Part shown: piece after piece, positions 1-5,286 of the stretch | How positions within the stretch are numbered: position 1 is the stretch's first letter | How the letters are laid out: every line of letters begins with the position of its first letter | NCBI GenBank assembly: GCA_014859215.1 | Contig: JACUUS010000100.1 | Span: 1 to 8,656 of the forward strand | Reading direction: 5' to 3' | From: Dehalococcoidia bacterium | GTDB lineage: Bacteria; Chloroflexota; Dehalococcoidia; SZUA-161 | DNA length: 8,656 nucleotides | Program-made: the position numbers and the translations under genes | Notes under the pieces: model-generated | The model's database searches: none | Told to the model about the DNA's origin: nothing | The model's input: only the letters and a program-made list of their open reading frames with translations

Positions 1-10
1 ATGATAATGA

Positions 11-40
11 CAGTCTTCACCGTCTTGACCCGTCTTGGCC
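11..40. repeat. Three tandem decamers (CGTCTTGACC-like)
   Basis: Three adjacent 10-mers read CAGTCTTCAC, CGTCTTGACC and CGTCTTGGCC, sharing GTCTT at 13-17, 22-26 and 32-36. The spacing of about one helical turn and the palindrome that begins two bases later would suit a protein-binding array, but three short degenerate units can also arise by chance. Confidence 0.4.
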
Positions 41-41
41 C

Positions 42-62
42 ATAACTTGAGGATCAAGTTAT
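42..62. repeat. Perfect 9-3-9 inverted repeat
   Basis: ATAACTTGA (42-50) and TCAAGTTAT (54-62) are exact reverse complements around a 3-base centre (GGA). The stem is A+T-rich and has no T-run on either side, so it reads better as an operator-like dyad than as an intrinsic terminator. The gene it would control is not inside the window. Confidence 0.6.
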
Positions 63-419
63 AGTTCACAGGCTGGGGGTCCTTCGCCAATAACGCTCCT
101 CGGGTAAGATCTTGGTCTTCTTTGCCCAGATGAGAAGAAGGTGTTTTTCCAACTCAGCATTGACTCCAATAATAAATAAAGGCCTTGTGGCTCGCCAGGC
201 AACCCTCAAGGCTTCACTAATGTAGGCCGGGCACAGGGATTTGCGAAGTGGCCGGATATCTGGACTGTGTACTGTGGATAATCTCCTAAAACCTCCAGCT
301 TCTTCCTTTACGATACTTCCGCAAATTATAACACAAGGCACTTGCCAGGTTGAGTCTTGTTTCCACGAACTTGGGGAAATGACGCGGGAAGGCGTGCAGG
401 GCGAACGCCCCGCCCACCG

Positions 420-508
420 CCGCCTTCAACCCTCATCCCAACCTTCTCCCGATCTCGGGTGAAGGAGAATTGCCTTCGCCCGCCGCAGTGGGAGAGCCAG
501 GGTAAGAG
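420..508 (-). repeat. Dispersed G+C-rich element, copy 1, downstream of class I subunit B copy 1
   Basis: This stretch of about 89 bp is matched in reverse orientation by 8351-8440. Read on the minus strand, both copies carry an ACCCT-type left end, then CTGCGGCGGGCGA, then a CCTTCNCCCGAGA segment, and finish with TGGGATGAGGGTTGAA. The element starts within 4 bases of the stop codon of the B gene, in the same orientation relative to that gene as copy 2 has to its own B gene. It could act as a transcript 3'-end hairpin, or it may be a short mobile repeat that came with the duplicated gene module. It has no T-run, so a classical intrinsic terminator is not shown. Confidence 0.75.
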
Positions 509-511
509 AAT

Positions 512-1174
512 CTACACCACCATCTCCTTCAGGTCCGGCGCGACCTGGAGCTTTGCCCCGGTCAGGGCCTGCACGTCGGCGGCGGTCCAGCCGGGGGCTG
601 TCTCTTTCAGCAGAAGACCGGACGGCGTGACCTCCATGACAGCGAGATCGGTGACTACCAGGTCCACGCATCCCTTCGAGGTGAGGGGCAGGGTGCAGTC
701 CTTGAGTATGCGCGATTTCCCGTCCTTCGTGGTGTGCGCCATGGTGACGATCACCCTCTTCGCGCCAAAGGCCAGGTCCATGGCGCCGCCTATGATGCCG
801 CCCTGGGGGCCGCCCGTGTTCCAGTTCGCCAGGTCCCCCTTCTCCGAGACCTGGAGGCCGCCCAGTATGGCGGTCATGCGGCCGCCCCTTATCATGGCGA
901 AAGAGGTGAGAACATCGAATATCGCCATGCCCGGCGCCGGCACCCAGAACCTCCCTATCGCGTCGTGGTAGTGAAAGTCCGCCGATTCCTTGTCCGTGGA
1001 GGGGACAAGGGGACCGTAGCCGATCGCCCCGTTCTCGGTATGGAATATCACGCCCGGATCGGCATAATCGGCGACCAGGTTGGGCATGCCGAACCCCAGG
1101 TTGACGTAGTCGCCGCTTTTCAGCTCCCGCGCAGCCCTCTTTGCTATTTCGGTCCTGTCCAAACGCTGCTTCAT
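512..1174 (-). CDS. Class I CoA-transferase, subunit B (copy 1, catalytic Glu present)
   Basis: The 220-residue product aligns along its whole length with beta subunits of class I (AtoA/ScoB/PcaJ-type) 3-oxoacid CoA-transferases, which move CoA between acyl-CoA and a free carboxylate through a glutamyl-CoA thioester. Visible landmarks are an N-terminal VNLGFGMP (residues 24-31), HTENGAIGYGP (45-55) holding the expected catalytic Glu47, LGGLQVSEKGDLANW near the middle, and GGAMDLAFGAKRVIV followed by CTLPLT. Length is normal for the family. The ATG start has AAGGAG seven bases upstream. The gene follows subunit A by 13 bases, so the two are surely co-transcribed and should form the usual A2B2 complex in the cytosol. 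The exact acid substrate cannot be inferred. A G+C-rich repeat element follows the stop codon directly. Family assignment is firm; catalytic competence is likely for B but depends on the altered A subunit. Confidence 0.93.
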   Translation of the reverse strand: MKQRLDRTEIAKRAARELKSGDYVNLGFGMPNLVADYADPGVIFHTENGAIGYGPLVPSTDKESADFHYHDAIGRFWVPAPGMAIFDVLTSFAMIRGGRMTAILGGLQVSEKGDLANWNTGGPQGGIIGGAMDLAFGAKRVIVTMAHTTKDGKSRILKDCTLPLTSKGCVDLVVTDLAVMEVTPSGLLLKETAPGWTAADVQALTGAKLQVAPDLKEMVV

Positions 1175-1187
1175 TTCAAGACTCCTT

Positions 1188-1952
1188 CTAGCCCCACATC
1201 AGTTTGCGCGCCGGCTCGATCTCATAGAGCGCGTACACCACTTCCTTGAGCTTGCGGTCCGTGCCCAGACCGTCCTCCGGTATCTTCACCACGCGGTCCA
1301 CGAAGATACCGGCGGTGACCACGTTCTCGGCGTCGATCTCGCCGGGCTCTACTATCTCGTCCACCTCGGCGATGGTAAATTTCGCCGCCATCGCCATGAC
1401 CGGCTGGTCTCCCCGGAATACCCCCTTGTAGATGAGGTTGCCCAGCTTATCGGCTTTGCGCGCCCGGATGAAGGCGTAGTCAGGCTTGATCGGCTTCTCG
1501 AAAATGTACTCCTGGCCTTCAATCACCCTCTTCTCTTTTCCATTCTCGATCACCGTGCCCACGCCCACGGGATTGTAGAAGCCGCCCATGCGGACCGCGC
1601 CGGCATACAGCCTGGACGACATCGTGCCTATGGTCGTCTGCTCGATCTCCAGGCCGTTGTTCACGTATTCCTCGACGAAGGCGATCCCGCCCAGGTGGGG
1701 TATGCCCACGACAGGCGTTATCAGCTTCTTCATCTGGGGAAGGAGCACCGCCGGCATGACGGCCGTGTCCTCGCCGAAAATCATGGGTATGAAGCAGTGG
1801 GTGATAACGGTGAGGTCCCTGGTCCCCTTCCTTTTCAGGGCGGCTATCAGGTTCTGGGCAGTCGCCGCTATCGCCCAGGAATCCATGGCGATGGAAGCGC
1901 CGTCCGGGATGTCGGCGACCGCTTCATCGAGACTGCGGCAAATCTTGTTCAC
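1188..1952 (-). CDS. Class I CoA-transferase, subunit A (copy 1, altered GGF loop)
   Basis: The 254-residue product matches alpha subunits of class I CoA-transferases (AtoD/ScoA type). It opens with a DEAVADIPDGAS segment (residues 9-20), and GFYNPVGVGTV and ADKLGNLIYKG blocks follow. Where AtoD and ScoA have Gly-Gly-Phe in the CoA/substrate loop, this protein has MDSW (23-26), as does copy 2. I chose the GTG at 1952 because GGGAGGT lies six bases upstream and because the translation then begins MNK like copy 2; the frame stays open to 2078 but that extension looks non-family. A strong promoter candidate lies about 100 bases upstream. It is the first gene of an A-B operon. The two A copies are colinear without gaps and roughly two thirds identical by eye. 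It is probably an enzyme subunit of an organic-acid CoA-transferase, substrate unknown. Confidence 0.92.
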   Translation of the reverse strand: MNKICRSLDEAVADIPDGASIAMDSWAIAATAQNLIAALKRKGTRDLTVITHCFIPMIFGEDTAVMPAVLLPQMKKLITPVVGIPHLGGIAFVEEYVNNGLEIEQTTIGTMSSRLYAGAVRMGGFYNPVGVGTVIENGKEKRVIEGQEYIFEKPIKPDYAFIRARKADKLGNLIYKGVFRGDQPVMAMAAKFTIAEVDEIVEPGEIDAENVVTAGIFVDRVVKIPEDGLGTDRKLKEVVYALYEIEPARKLMWG

Positions 1953-2049
1953 GATGGACACCTCCCGCGAAAGATGATAAGTCCGGCTGACTGAGAGTTG
2001 ATAGAGCGAGGCTTCTCGCAGGAACTTCCCCTGCGCTGTTTGCGCGCGA

Positions 2050-2078
2050 AGCATACCAGAAGCCCTGCCGAAGGTCAA
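2050..2078 (-). promoter_or_regulatory. Sigma-70-type promoter for class I A-B copy 1
   Basis: On the minus strand TTGACC (2078-2073) is followed after exactly 17 bases by TATGCT (2055-2050). Transcription would begin near 2043 and give a leader of about 90 bases before the GTG start at 1952. This implies that the CoA-transferase pair can be transcribed separately from the cyclase gene upstream. Confidence 0.6.
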
Positions 2079-2122
2079 GGCAAACGTCCCGGATTCTTGA
2101 GAACAAACAGGGCTGCGAGAAC

Positions 2123-2168
2123 CGGTATCCGGCCTACCCGCCGGTGCCTGGATGCCGGGAGGATACCG
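2123..2168 (-). terminator. Stem-loop after the cyclase gene
   Basis: CGGTATCC (2123-2130) and GGATACCG (2161-2168) are exact 8-bp complements, with further short G+C-rich pairings inside the loop. The structure begins four bases after the cyclase stop codon. On the minus strand the sequence after it is only mildly T-rich (TGTTTGTTCT), so it may be a weak terminator or a processing/stability hairpin rather than a strong stop. Confidence 0.4.
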
Positions 2169-2171
2169 CTG

Positions 2172-2933
2172 TCAGTCCTCGAATATGGCGACCACGCGGG
2201 TCCAGCCCGCGCTTCCACCGGCCAGCTTGACGGGGAAGCAGGCGACCTTGAAGCCGAACGGCCGGGGGAGCAGGTCCAGGTTGGCGAGCTTCTCGATGTG
2301 ACAGTATTCTTCCTGGATGCCCGCGTAGTGAGCTCCCCAGAGGATGCTCCTGTCCCCTGTTCGCCCGAACTCTTCCCTGATGGCCCAGAACGGCCGGTCC
2401 CATCCCCAGGCGTCAATCCCCATCACCCTCACCCCCTGCCCGATCAGCCAGAGGGTGGAATCCCCGGTCATGCCGGAACCGGCTTCGAAATACTCCGCGC
2501 TTCCCCACAGCTTGTCGGCCCCCGTCTGGAGCAGCACGATGTCCCAGGGCTTGAGCCTGTAATCTATCCGCGCCAGCTCGCTTTCCAGGTCCTGGACGGT
2601 TATGCCCGAGCCGCGCGGCTTGTGTCTCATATCGAGCATGACGCCGTCATGGAAGAACCATTCAAGCGGCATCTCGTCAATGGTCCTCGCCCTTTTCCCT
2701 CCGCAAACGGTACTGTAGTGCCACGGCGCGTCGACATGCGTCCCGGCGTGAGCGATGATATTGACCCTGTCATTGGCCCAGCCCAGCCCGCCGGGCAGAT
2801 CATCCCCGCTGCACTGGAAGAACCGGGACATCACCTTTACGCTGTCCCTGTGCGCTTCATGGACGACGCTGACAGGAAGGGGTTCGCTCGGGGACATTTC
2901 GAGGGGAACACTGAGGTCAATGATCGCGGGCAT
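2172..2933 (-). CDS. Cyclase-family (kynurenine formamidase-like) metal hydrolase
   Basis: The 253-residue product belongs to the cyclase/kynurenine formamidase superfamily (Pfam Cyclase), metal-dependent hydrolases of amides and cyclic compounds such as N-formylkynurenine and isatin. The signature HAGTHVDAPWH is at residues 62-72, giving metal ligands His62, His66 and Asp68 and the nearby His72; His202 and Glu214 (in EKLANLD) sit where the family's C-terminal ligand/active-site residues lie. The ending FPVKLAGG...RVVAIF is also typical. I chose the ATG at 2933 because AGGAGG lies exactly six bases upstream; a TTG eight codons earlier has no such site. No signal peptide is seen, so it is cytosolic. 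It stands upstream of the class I CoA-transferase pair on the same strand, 219 bases away, with its own promoter. A role in opening a ring or cleaving an amide in the same acid pathway is inference; substrate specificity is not readable. Confidence 0.88.
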   Translation of the reverse strand: MPAIIDLSVPLEMSPSEPLPVSVVHEAHRDSVKVMSRFFQCSGDDLPGGLGWANDRVNIIAHAGTHVDAPWHYSTVCGGKRARTIDEMPLEWFFHDGVMLDMRHKPRGSGITVQDLESELARIDYRLKPWDIVLLQTGADKLWGSAEYFEAGSGMTGDSTLWLIGQGVRVMGIDAWGWDRPFWAIREEFGRTGDRSILWGAHYAGIQEEYCHIEKLANLDLLPRPFGFKVACFPVKLAGGSAGWTRVVAIFED

Positions 2934-2981
2934 GGCCTGCCTCCTGTTGCTTTTCAACGCTCTTGACCGGGTTGTTGTGAA

Positions 2982-3010
2982 AGATTACGGCCCCGGGCTG
3001 CGGTTGTCAA
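2982..3010 (-). promoter_or_regulatory. Sigma-70-type promoter for the cyclase gene
   Basis: A perfect TTGACA (3010-3005, minus strand) is followed after exactly 17 bases by TAATCT (2987-2982). The start of transcription would be near 2975, about 42 bases before the ATG. The -10 box matches the consensus only at TA...T, but the -35 box and spacing are ideal. Confidence 0.55.
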
Positions 3011-3054
3011 CTTCCGCGCGCCGGAAGGGCCTGCGATATATATGGTCACGTCAT

Positions 3055-3107
3055 TTGCGAGGCCGTCCGCCGGAGGCCTGCCGGAGGCGGACAACGCGGC
3101 AATCTCC
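3055..3107 (+). repeat. 53-bp repeat, first copy
   Basis: This 53-base unit recurs without a single difference at 3331-3383. It begins TTGCGAGGCC and ends CGCGGCAATCTCC. Inside, GTCCGCC (3065-3071) pairs with GGCGGAC (3086-3092), and TTGC/GCAA at the ends can pair too, so the whole unit can fold into one long hairpin. It encodes nothing. It looks like a REP- or MITE-type dispersed element. Confidence 0.8.
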
Positions 3108-3302
3108 CCGCCATTGACACGCGGACGTTTACTCTGTTCCTGCTCGACCCGACGCGGTCGGGGCGAGGAATCTCACGCCGGTCTCAGGACACGGCTGAAG
3201 GCGTCCCGCCGGGACGCCGCTACAGGCCCCCTCCCACTCATTACCCCGAAAATAGCTCGCTGCGTCGGTTCAGACGCTGGCGTAAACCCTGTTTTCATAC
3301 CT
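3108..3302. other. Hairpin-rich spacer between the two 53-bp repeats
   Basis: No gene is seen. The stretch contains three clean stem-loops: CCCGAC/GTCGGG (3148-3153 with 3157-3162), GGCGTCCC/GGGACGCC (3200-3207 with 3211-3218, 3-base loop) and GCGTC/GACGC (3262-3266 with 3273-3277). The first is followed by GGGGCGAGGAATCTCACG, a relative of the block after the hairpin at 8478-8494. None has a T-run, so these look like repeat-element structure rather than terminators. Confidence 0.6.
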
Positions 3303-3383
3303 GGTGGTGCTGGTTGGCCAGCATGATAGATTGCGAGGCCGTCCGCCGGAGGCCTGCCGGAGGCGGACAACGCGGCAATCTCC
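3303..3383 (+). repeat. Composite repeat: TGCTGG hairpin plus second 53-bp copy
   Basis: TGCTGG (3308-3313) and CCAGCA (3318-3323) form a 6-bp hairpin with loop TTGG, followed after a few bases by the second exact copy of the 53-bp unit (3331-3383). The same order, hairpin then ATTGCGAGG-type unit, occurs inverted and diverged at 8561-8638, where the stem bases are conserved but the loop differs. That conservation of pairing defines the hairpin as part of the element, which extends upstream through GGTGGTGC. Confidence 0.75.
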
Positions 3384-3432
3384 GCATGCAGCGCCAACGA
3401 CGTCCGTCCTTCTGCAGGATCGCAGGTCGAAT

Positions 3433-3461
3433 TTGACAATGCAACTCTGTTTGGTTACCAT
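3433..3461 (+). promoter_or_regulatory. Sigma-70-type promoter for the toxin-antitoxin pair
   Basis: Perfect TTGACA (3433-3438), a 17-base spacer, and TACCAT (3456-3461, four of six matches) form a strong promoter candidate. Transcription would start near 3468, about 33 bases before the antitoxin ATG. Toxin-antitoxin operons are generally repressed by their own products, but no clear palindromic operator is visible over this promoter. Confidence 0.65.
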
Positions 3462-3500
3462 CTCGCTTGAGACAAAAAGTGCCCAGGAGATGACTCCACG

Positions 3501-3710
3501 ATGGCAGAAACAATGGAGGTCCCGGTCTCTCTGCTAAAGAAGATTGCCGAAGCTGCTCGAGCCTTCGAGGAGCTCGAAGATGAGCTGGAGGACTACCTCC
3601 TCGCTTCCGATAGCGAACTCATAACCGGATTGCGGCAGGCACGGGCCGACCATGTCTCCGGCAAGGTGCGTCCGCTGTCTGATCTGAAGGCTGAGCATTG
3701 TACCGAGTAG
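3501..3710 (+). CDS. Putative RelB-like antitoxin
   Basis: This 69-residue acidic protein is called mainly from position: it is the first gene of a two-gene unit whose second gene is a RelE/ParE-family toxin, and it overlaps that gene by 13 bases. Residues 9-35 look like a long amphipathic helix (LLKKIAEAARAFEELEDELE). The tail ITGLRQARADHVSGKVRPLS resembles the flexible C-terminal segment by which short antitoxins of RelE/ParE systems wrap the toxin. I do not see a clear ribbon-helix-helix or Phd-type DNA-binding domain at the N-terminus. The ATG has AGGAGA ten bases upstream. It would neutralise the toxin by direct binding in the cytosol. The pair sits just beyond the repeat island, typical of accessory DNA. 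Confidence 0.75.
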   Translation: MAETMEVPVSLLKKIAEAARAFEELEDELEDYLLASDSELITGLRQARADHVSGKVRPLSDLKAEHCTE

Positions 3711-3967
3711 TAACCACTCGGCAGTTTGACAATGATTTCAGACAACTGGACAACGATACGGCTTCTCGCGTAATCTCAAAGGCCGAGTGGCTCAGCAACC
3801 ATCCCGAATCTCTGCGATTTCCTCTCAAACACGTCCCCTCCGACCTCAAAGGCCTGCACAAGTATAGAATAGGTGACTATCGCTTGCTCCTCTGGGTAGA
3901 CCACGATAAGCAGGTCCTGACATTGTATGCCGTTAAGCATCGAAGCTCCATATATAAGAACCTGTGA
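3698..3967 (+). CDS. RelE/ParE-family toxin
   Basis: The 89-residue basic protein fits the RelE/ParE toxin superfamily, whose members are either ribosome-dependent mRNA endonucleases (RelE) or gyrase inhibitors (ParE). It starts YRVVTTRQFDNDFRQL, then a helical pair, then KGLHKYRIGDYRLLLW (residues 51-66) and LYAVKHRSSIYKNL at the end. Arg57, Arg62 and the His81-Arg82 pair sit at the positions most conserved in the family. The start codon is TTG at 3698, inside the antitoxin gene, with GAAGG seven bases upstream, so translation is probably coupled to the antitoxin. Its length is normal and the frame is intact, so it is likely functional. Sequence alone does not decide between the RelE and ParE targets; the HR near the C-terminus slightly favours RelE. 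It ends 71 bases before the end of the convergent CoA-transferase operon. Confidence 0.88.
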   Translation: MYRVVTTRQFDNDFRQLDNDTASRVISKAEWLSNHPESLRFPLKHVPSDLKGLHKYRIGDYRLLLWVDHDKQVLTLYAVKHRSSIYKNL

Positions 3968-4038
3968 TCGCTACCTGTTCTCTCCCAAATCCCTTCAGCC
4001 TCCCCAAACGGCAAGTACCTTGAGACCGTCGAACAGCG

Positions 4039-5262
4039 TCACTCCAGCGCGCCCGCGATGAGCAGATCGACGATCTCCTCGTCGGTCATTCCCAGGACCT
4101 CTTTCAGCACGTACTCGTTGTGCTCTCCCATGCAGGGCGCGGGCATTGTAAGCTCGACAGGTGTCTTCGAGAACCTGTAGGGCGGGGGCTGGTAGATGTG
4201 CGGCCCGATCTCGGGGTGATCAAGTATCCAGTGAGTGCCGCGGTGGTTCAGCTGTGCGTCCGCCACTAGGTCCTGGCCGCTGGAGACCATCCCGGCGGGC
4301 ACTCCCGAGGACTGGAGCAGGTACATGAGCTCGCGAAGCTCATAGTTCACGGTCCACTGCTCCACGAGGGCGTTCAGCGCGTCCTCGTTATCCTTGCGTC
4401 CCTTCAGCGTCGTAAACCTCTCATCCCTGGTCCAGTCGGGACTGCCCATCACCTTGCACAGGCTCTGCCACTCCTCGTCCGAAGTCACCGCTATGGCGCA
4501 CCATTTCTCGCCCTCTCCTTTGCACCGGTATACAGCGTGGGGCGCGGCGTTGACCGCGGTGTTGCCTGCCCGTTTCGCCACCCGTCCGTTGAGAATATAG
4601 TCCATCACCAGGGGAGAGAGAAACTGGACGCTGCATTCAAGCTGGGACAGCTCGATGTACTGCCCCTTCCCGGTCCTCTTGCGGTAAATGAGCGCCGCGA
4701 TAAGCGCCGACACCATGTGCGGGAAGGTGACGAAGTCGCTGTAGGCGCCGAACGGCACCGCGGGCTCCCCGTCCGGCCAGCCGGTGATCTCGCTGAAGCC
4801 GCCCAGAGATACGCCGGCCATTCCATGCCCCGGCATGCCGCTGTAGGGGCCGGTCTTCCCCTGGAGCGCGGTCGCGACGTGGATCAGGTCAGGCCTGTCC
4901 CTGCTGAGAGCGGCGTAGTCGAGGCCCCACTTCTCCATGTTCCCCGGCAGGTGGGCATCGGCCACCACGTTCGCCCAGTCGCGGACAAGCCTTCGGGCGA
5001 CCTCCTGCGCCTGCGGCAGCTTCAGGTTGAGACTGAGCCCGTACTTGCTGTCGTTGTAGAGGGTGAAAAAGGCGCTGCGGTTTAGGCCCGCCTGGAAGTC
5101 CTTGTAAGGATAGGAGACCCTGGTCAGGTCGGGCCGCGCGGCGGACTCGACGTGGATGACCGTGGCGCCCATGTTCGCCAGGAACTTGGTCGTGATGGGG
5201 CCGACGCCGAGCCAGGTGAAATCGGCTATCCTCACGTCTTCGAATATGCGTCTCGCCGCCAT
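4039..5262 (-). CDS. Class III (CaiB/BaiF) CoA-transferase subunit lacking the catalytic Asp
   Basis: The 407-residue product is a full-length member of class III CoA-transferases (formyl-CoA transferase Frc, CaiB, BbsE/BbsF), interlocked dimers that normally transfer CoA via an aspartyl-CoA anhydride/thioester. Family blocks are present: the N-terminal LANMGATVIHVES (residues 28-40), KTGPYSGMPG, GKGQYIELSQLE and the C-terminal APCMGEHNEYVLKE. At the nucleophile position, in PGYD of Frc, it reads PGHG, so Gly147 (codon GGA at 4824-4822) replaces Asp. The usual EN.RPG block is also changed, to ADAHLPG. It follows the Asp-containing paralogue by 24 bases; the ATG has GGAGG eight bases upstream. 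The intact frame argues against decay. I infer a non-catalytic partner in a heteromeric enzyme, as I recall for benzylsuccinate CoA-transferase BbsEF; a changed reaction is the alternative. Confidence 0.9.
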   Translation of the reverse strand: MAARRIFEDVRIADFTWLGVGPITTKFLANMGATVIHVESAARPDLTRVSYPYKDFQAGLNRSAFFTLYNDSKYGLSLNLKLPQAQEVARRLVRDWANVVADAHLPGNMEKWGLDYAALSRDRPDLIHVATALQGKTGPYSGMPGHGMAGVSLGGFSEITGWPDGEPAVPFGAYSDFVTFPHMVSALIAALIYRKRTGKGQYIELSQLECSVQFLSPLVMDYILNGRVAKRAGNTAVNAAPHAVYRCKGEGEKWCAIAVTSDEEWQSLCKVMGSPDWTRDERFTTLKGRKDNEDALNALVEQWTVNYELRELMYLLQSSGVPAGMVSSGQDLVADAQLNHRGTHWILDHPEIGPHIYQPPPYRFSKTPVELTMPAPCMGEHNEYVLKEVLGMTDEEIVDLLIAGALE

Positions 5263-5286
5263 GTCTCAGTCCTCCACGGATGCTGG

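Larger units (their letters stand above)
1..418. other. Left-end region without a convincing gene
   Basis: No gene can be supported here. About positions 1-360 are clearly richer in A+T than the rest of the window, which suggests an older insertion, a gene relic or a regulatory stretch belonging to a gene beyond the left edge. A 91-codon minus-strand open frame (341 to 66, GTG start) exists, but it has no ribosome binding site in front of it and I recognise no domain in its translation. I therefore do not call it a gene, although a decayed 3' fragment cannot be excluded. The visible structure is three tandem decamers and a perfect palindrome within 11-62. From about 370 onward composition returns to that of the neighbouring operon. 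Confidence 0.5.

Noticed and set aside
42..62. Resemblance of the palindrome to a loxP-type recombinase site (ATAACTT at the ends)
   Set aside because: The arms are 9 bp around a 3-bp centre, unlike 13-bp arms around an 8-bp asymmetric spacer, and no recombinase is present.
273..281. TGTGGATAA, a perfect DnaA-box consensus on the minus strand
   Set aside because: It is single, with no cluster of further boxes and no replication gene nearby; one such 9-mer is not improbable in a window of this size.
734..1249. Plus-strand open frame opposite class I subunit B copy 1
   Set aside because: It is a shadow of the B gene with no ribosome binding site or recognisable domain.
1953..2078. N-terminal extension of class I subunit A copy 1
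   Set aside because: GTG at 1952 has GGGAGGT at proper spacing and matches the start of copy 2; the extension runs through the -35 box.
3055..3383. CRISPR array
   Set aside because: Only two copies of the 53-bp repeat exist, 276 bp apart, with no regular spacers and no cas gene; the unit is a hairpin element.
3968..4038. Bidirectional terminator between the convergent toxin gene and class III operon
   Set aside because: I see no convincing stem-loop or T-run in these 71 bases.
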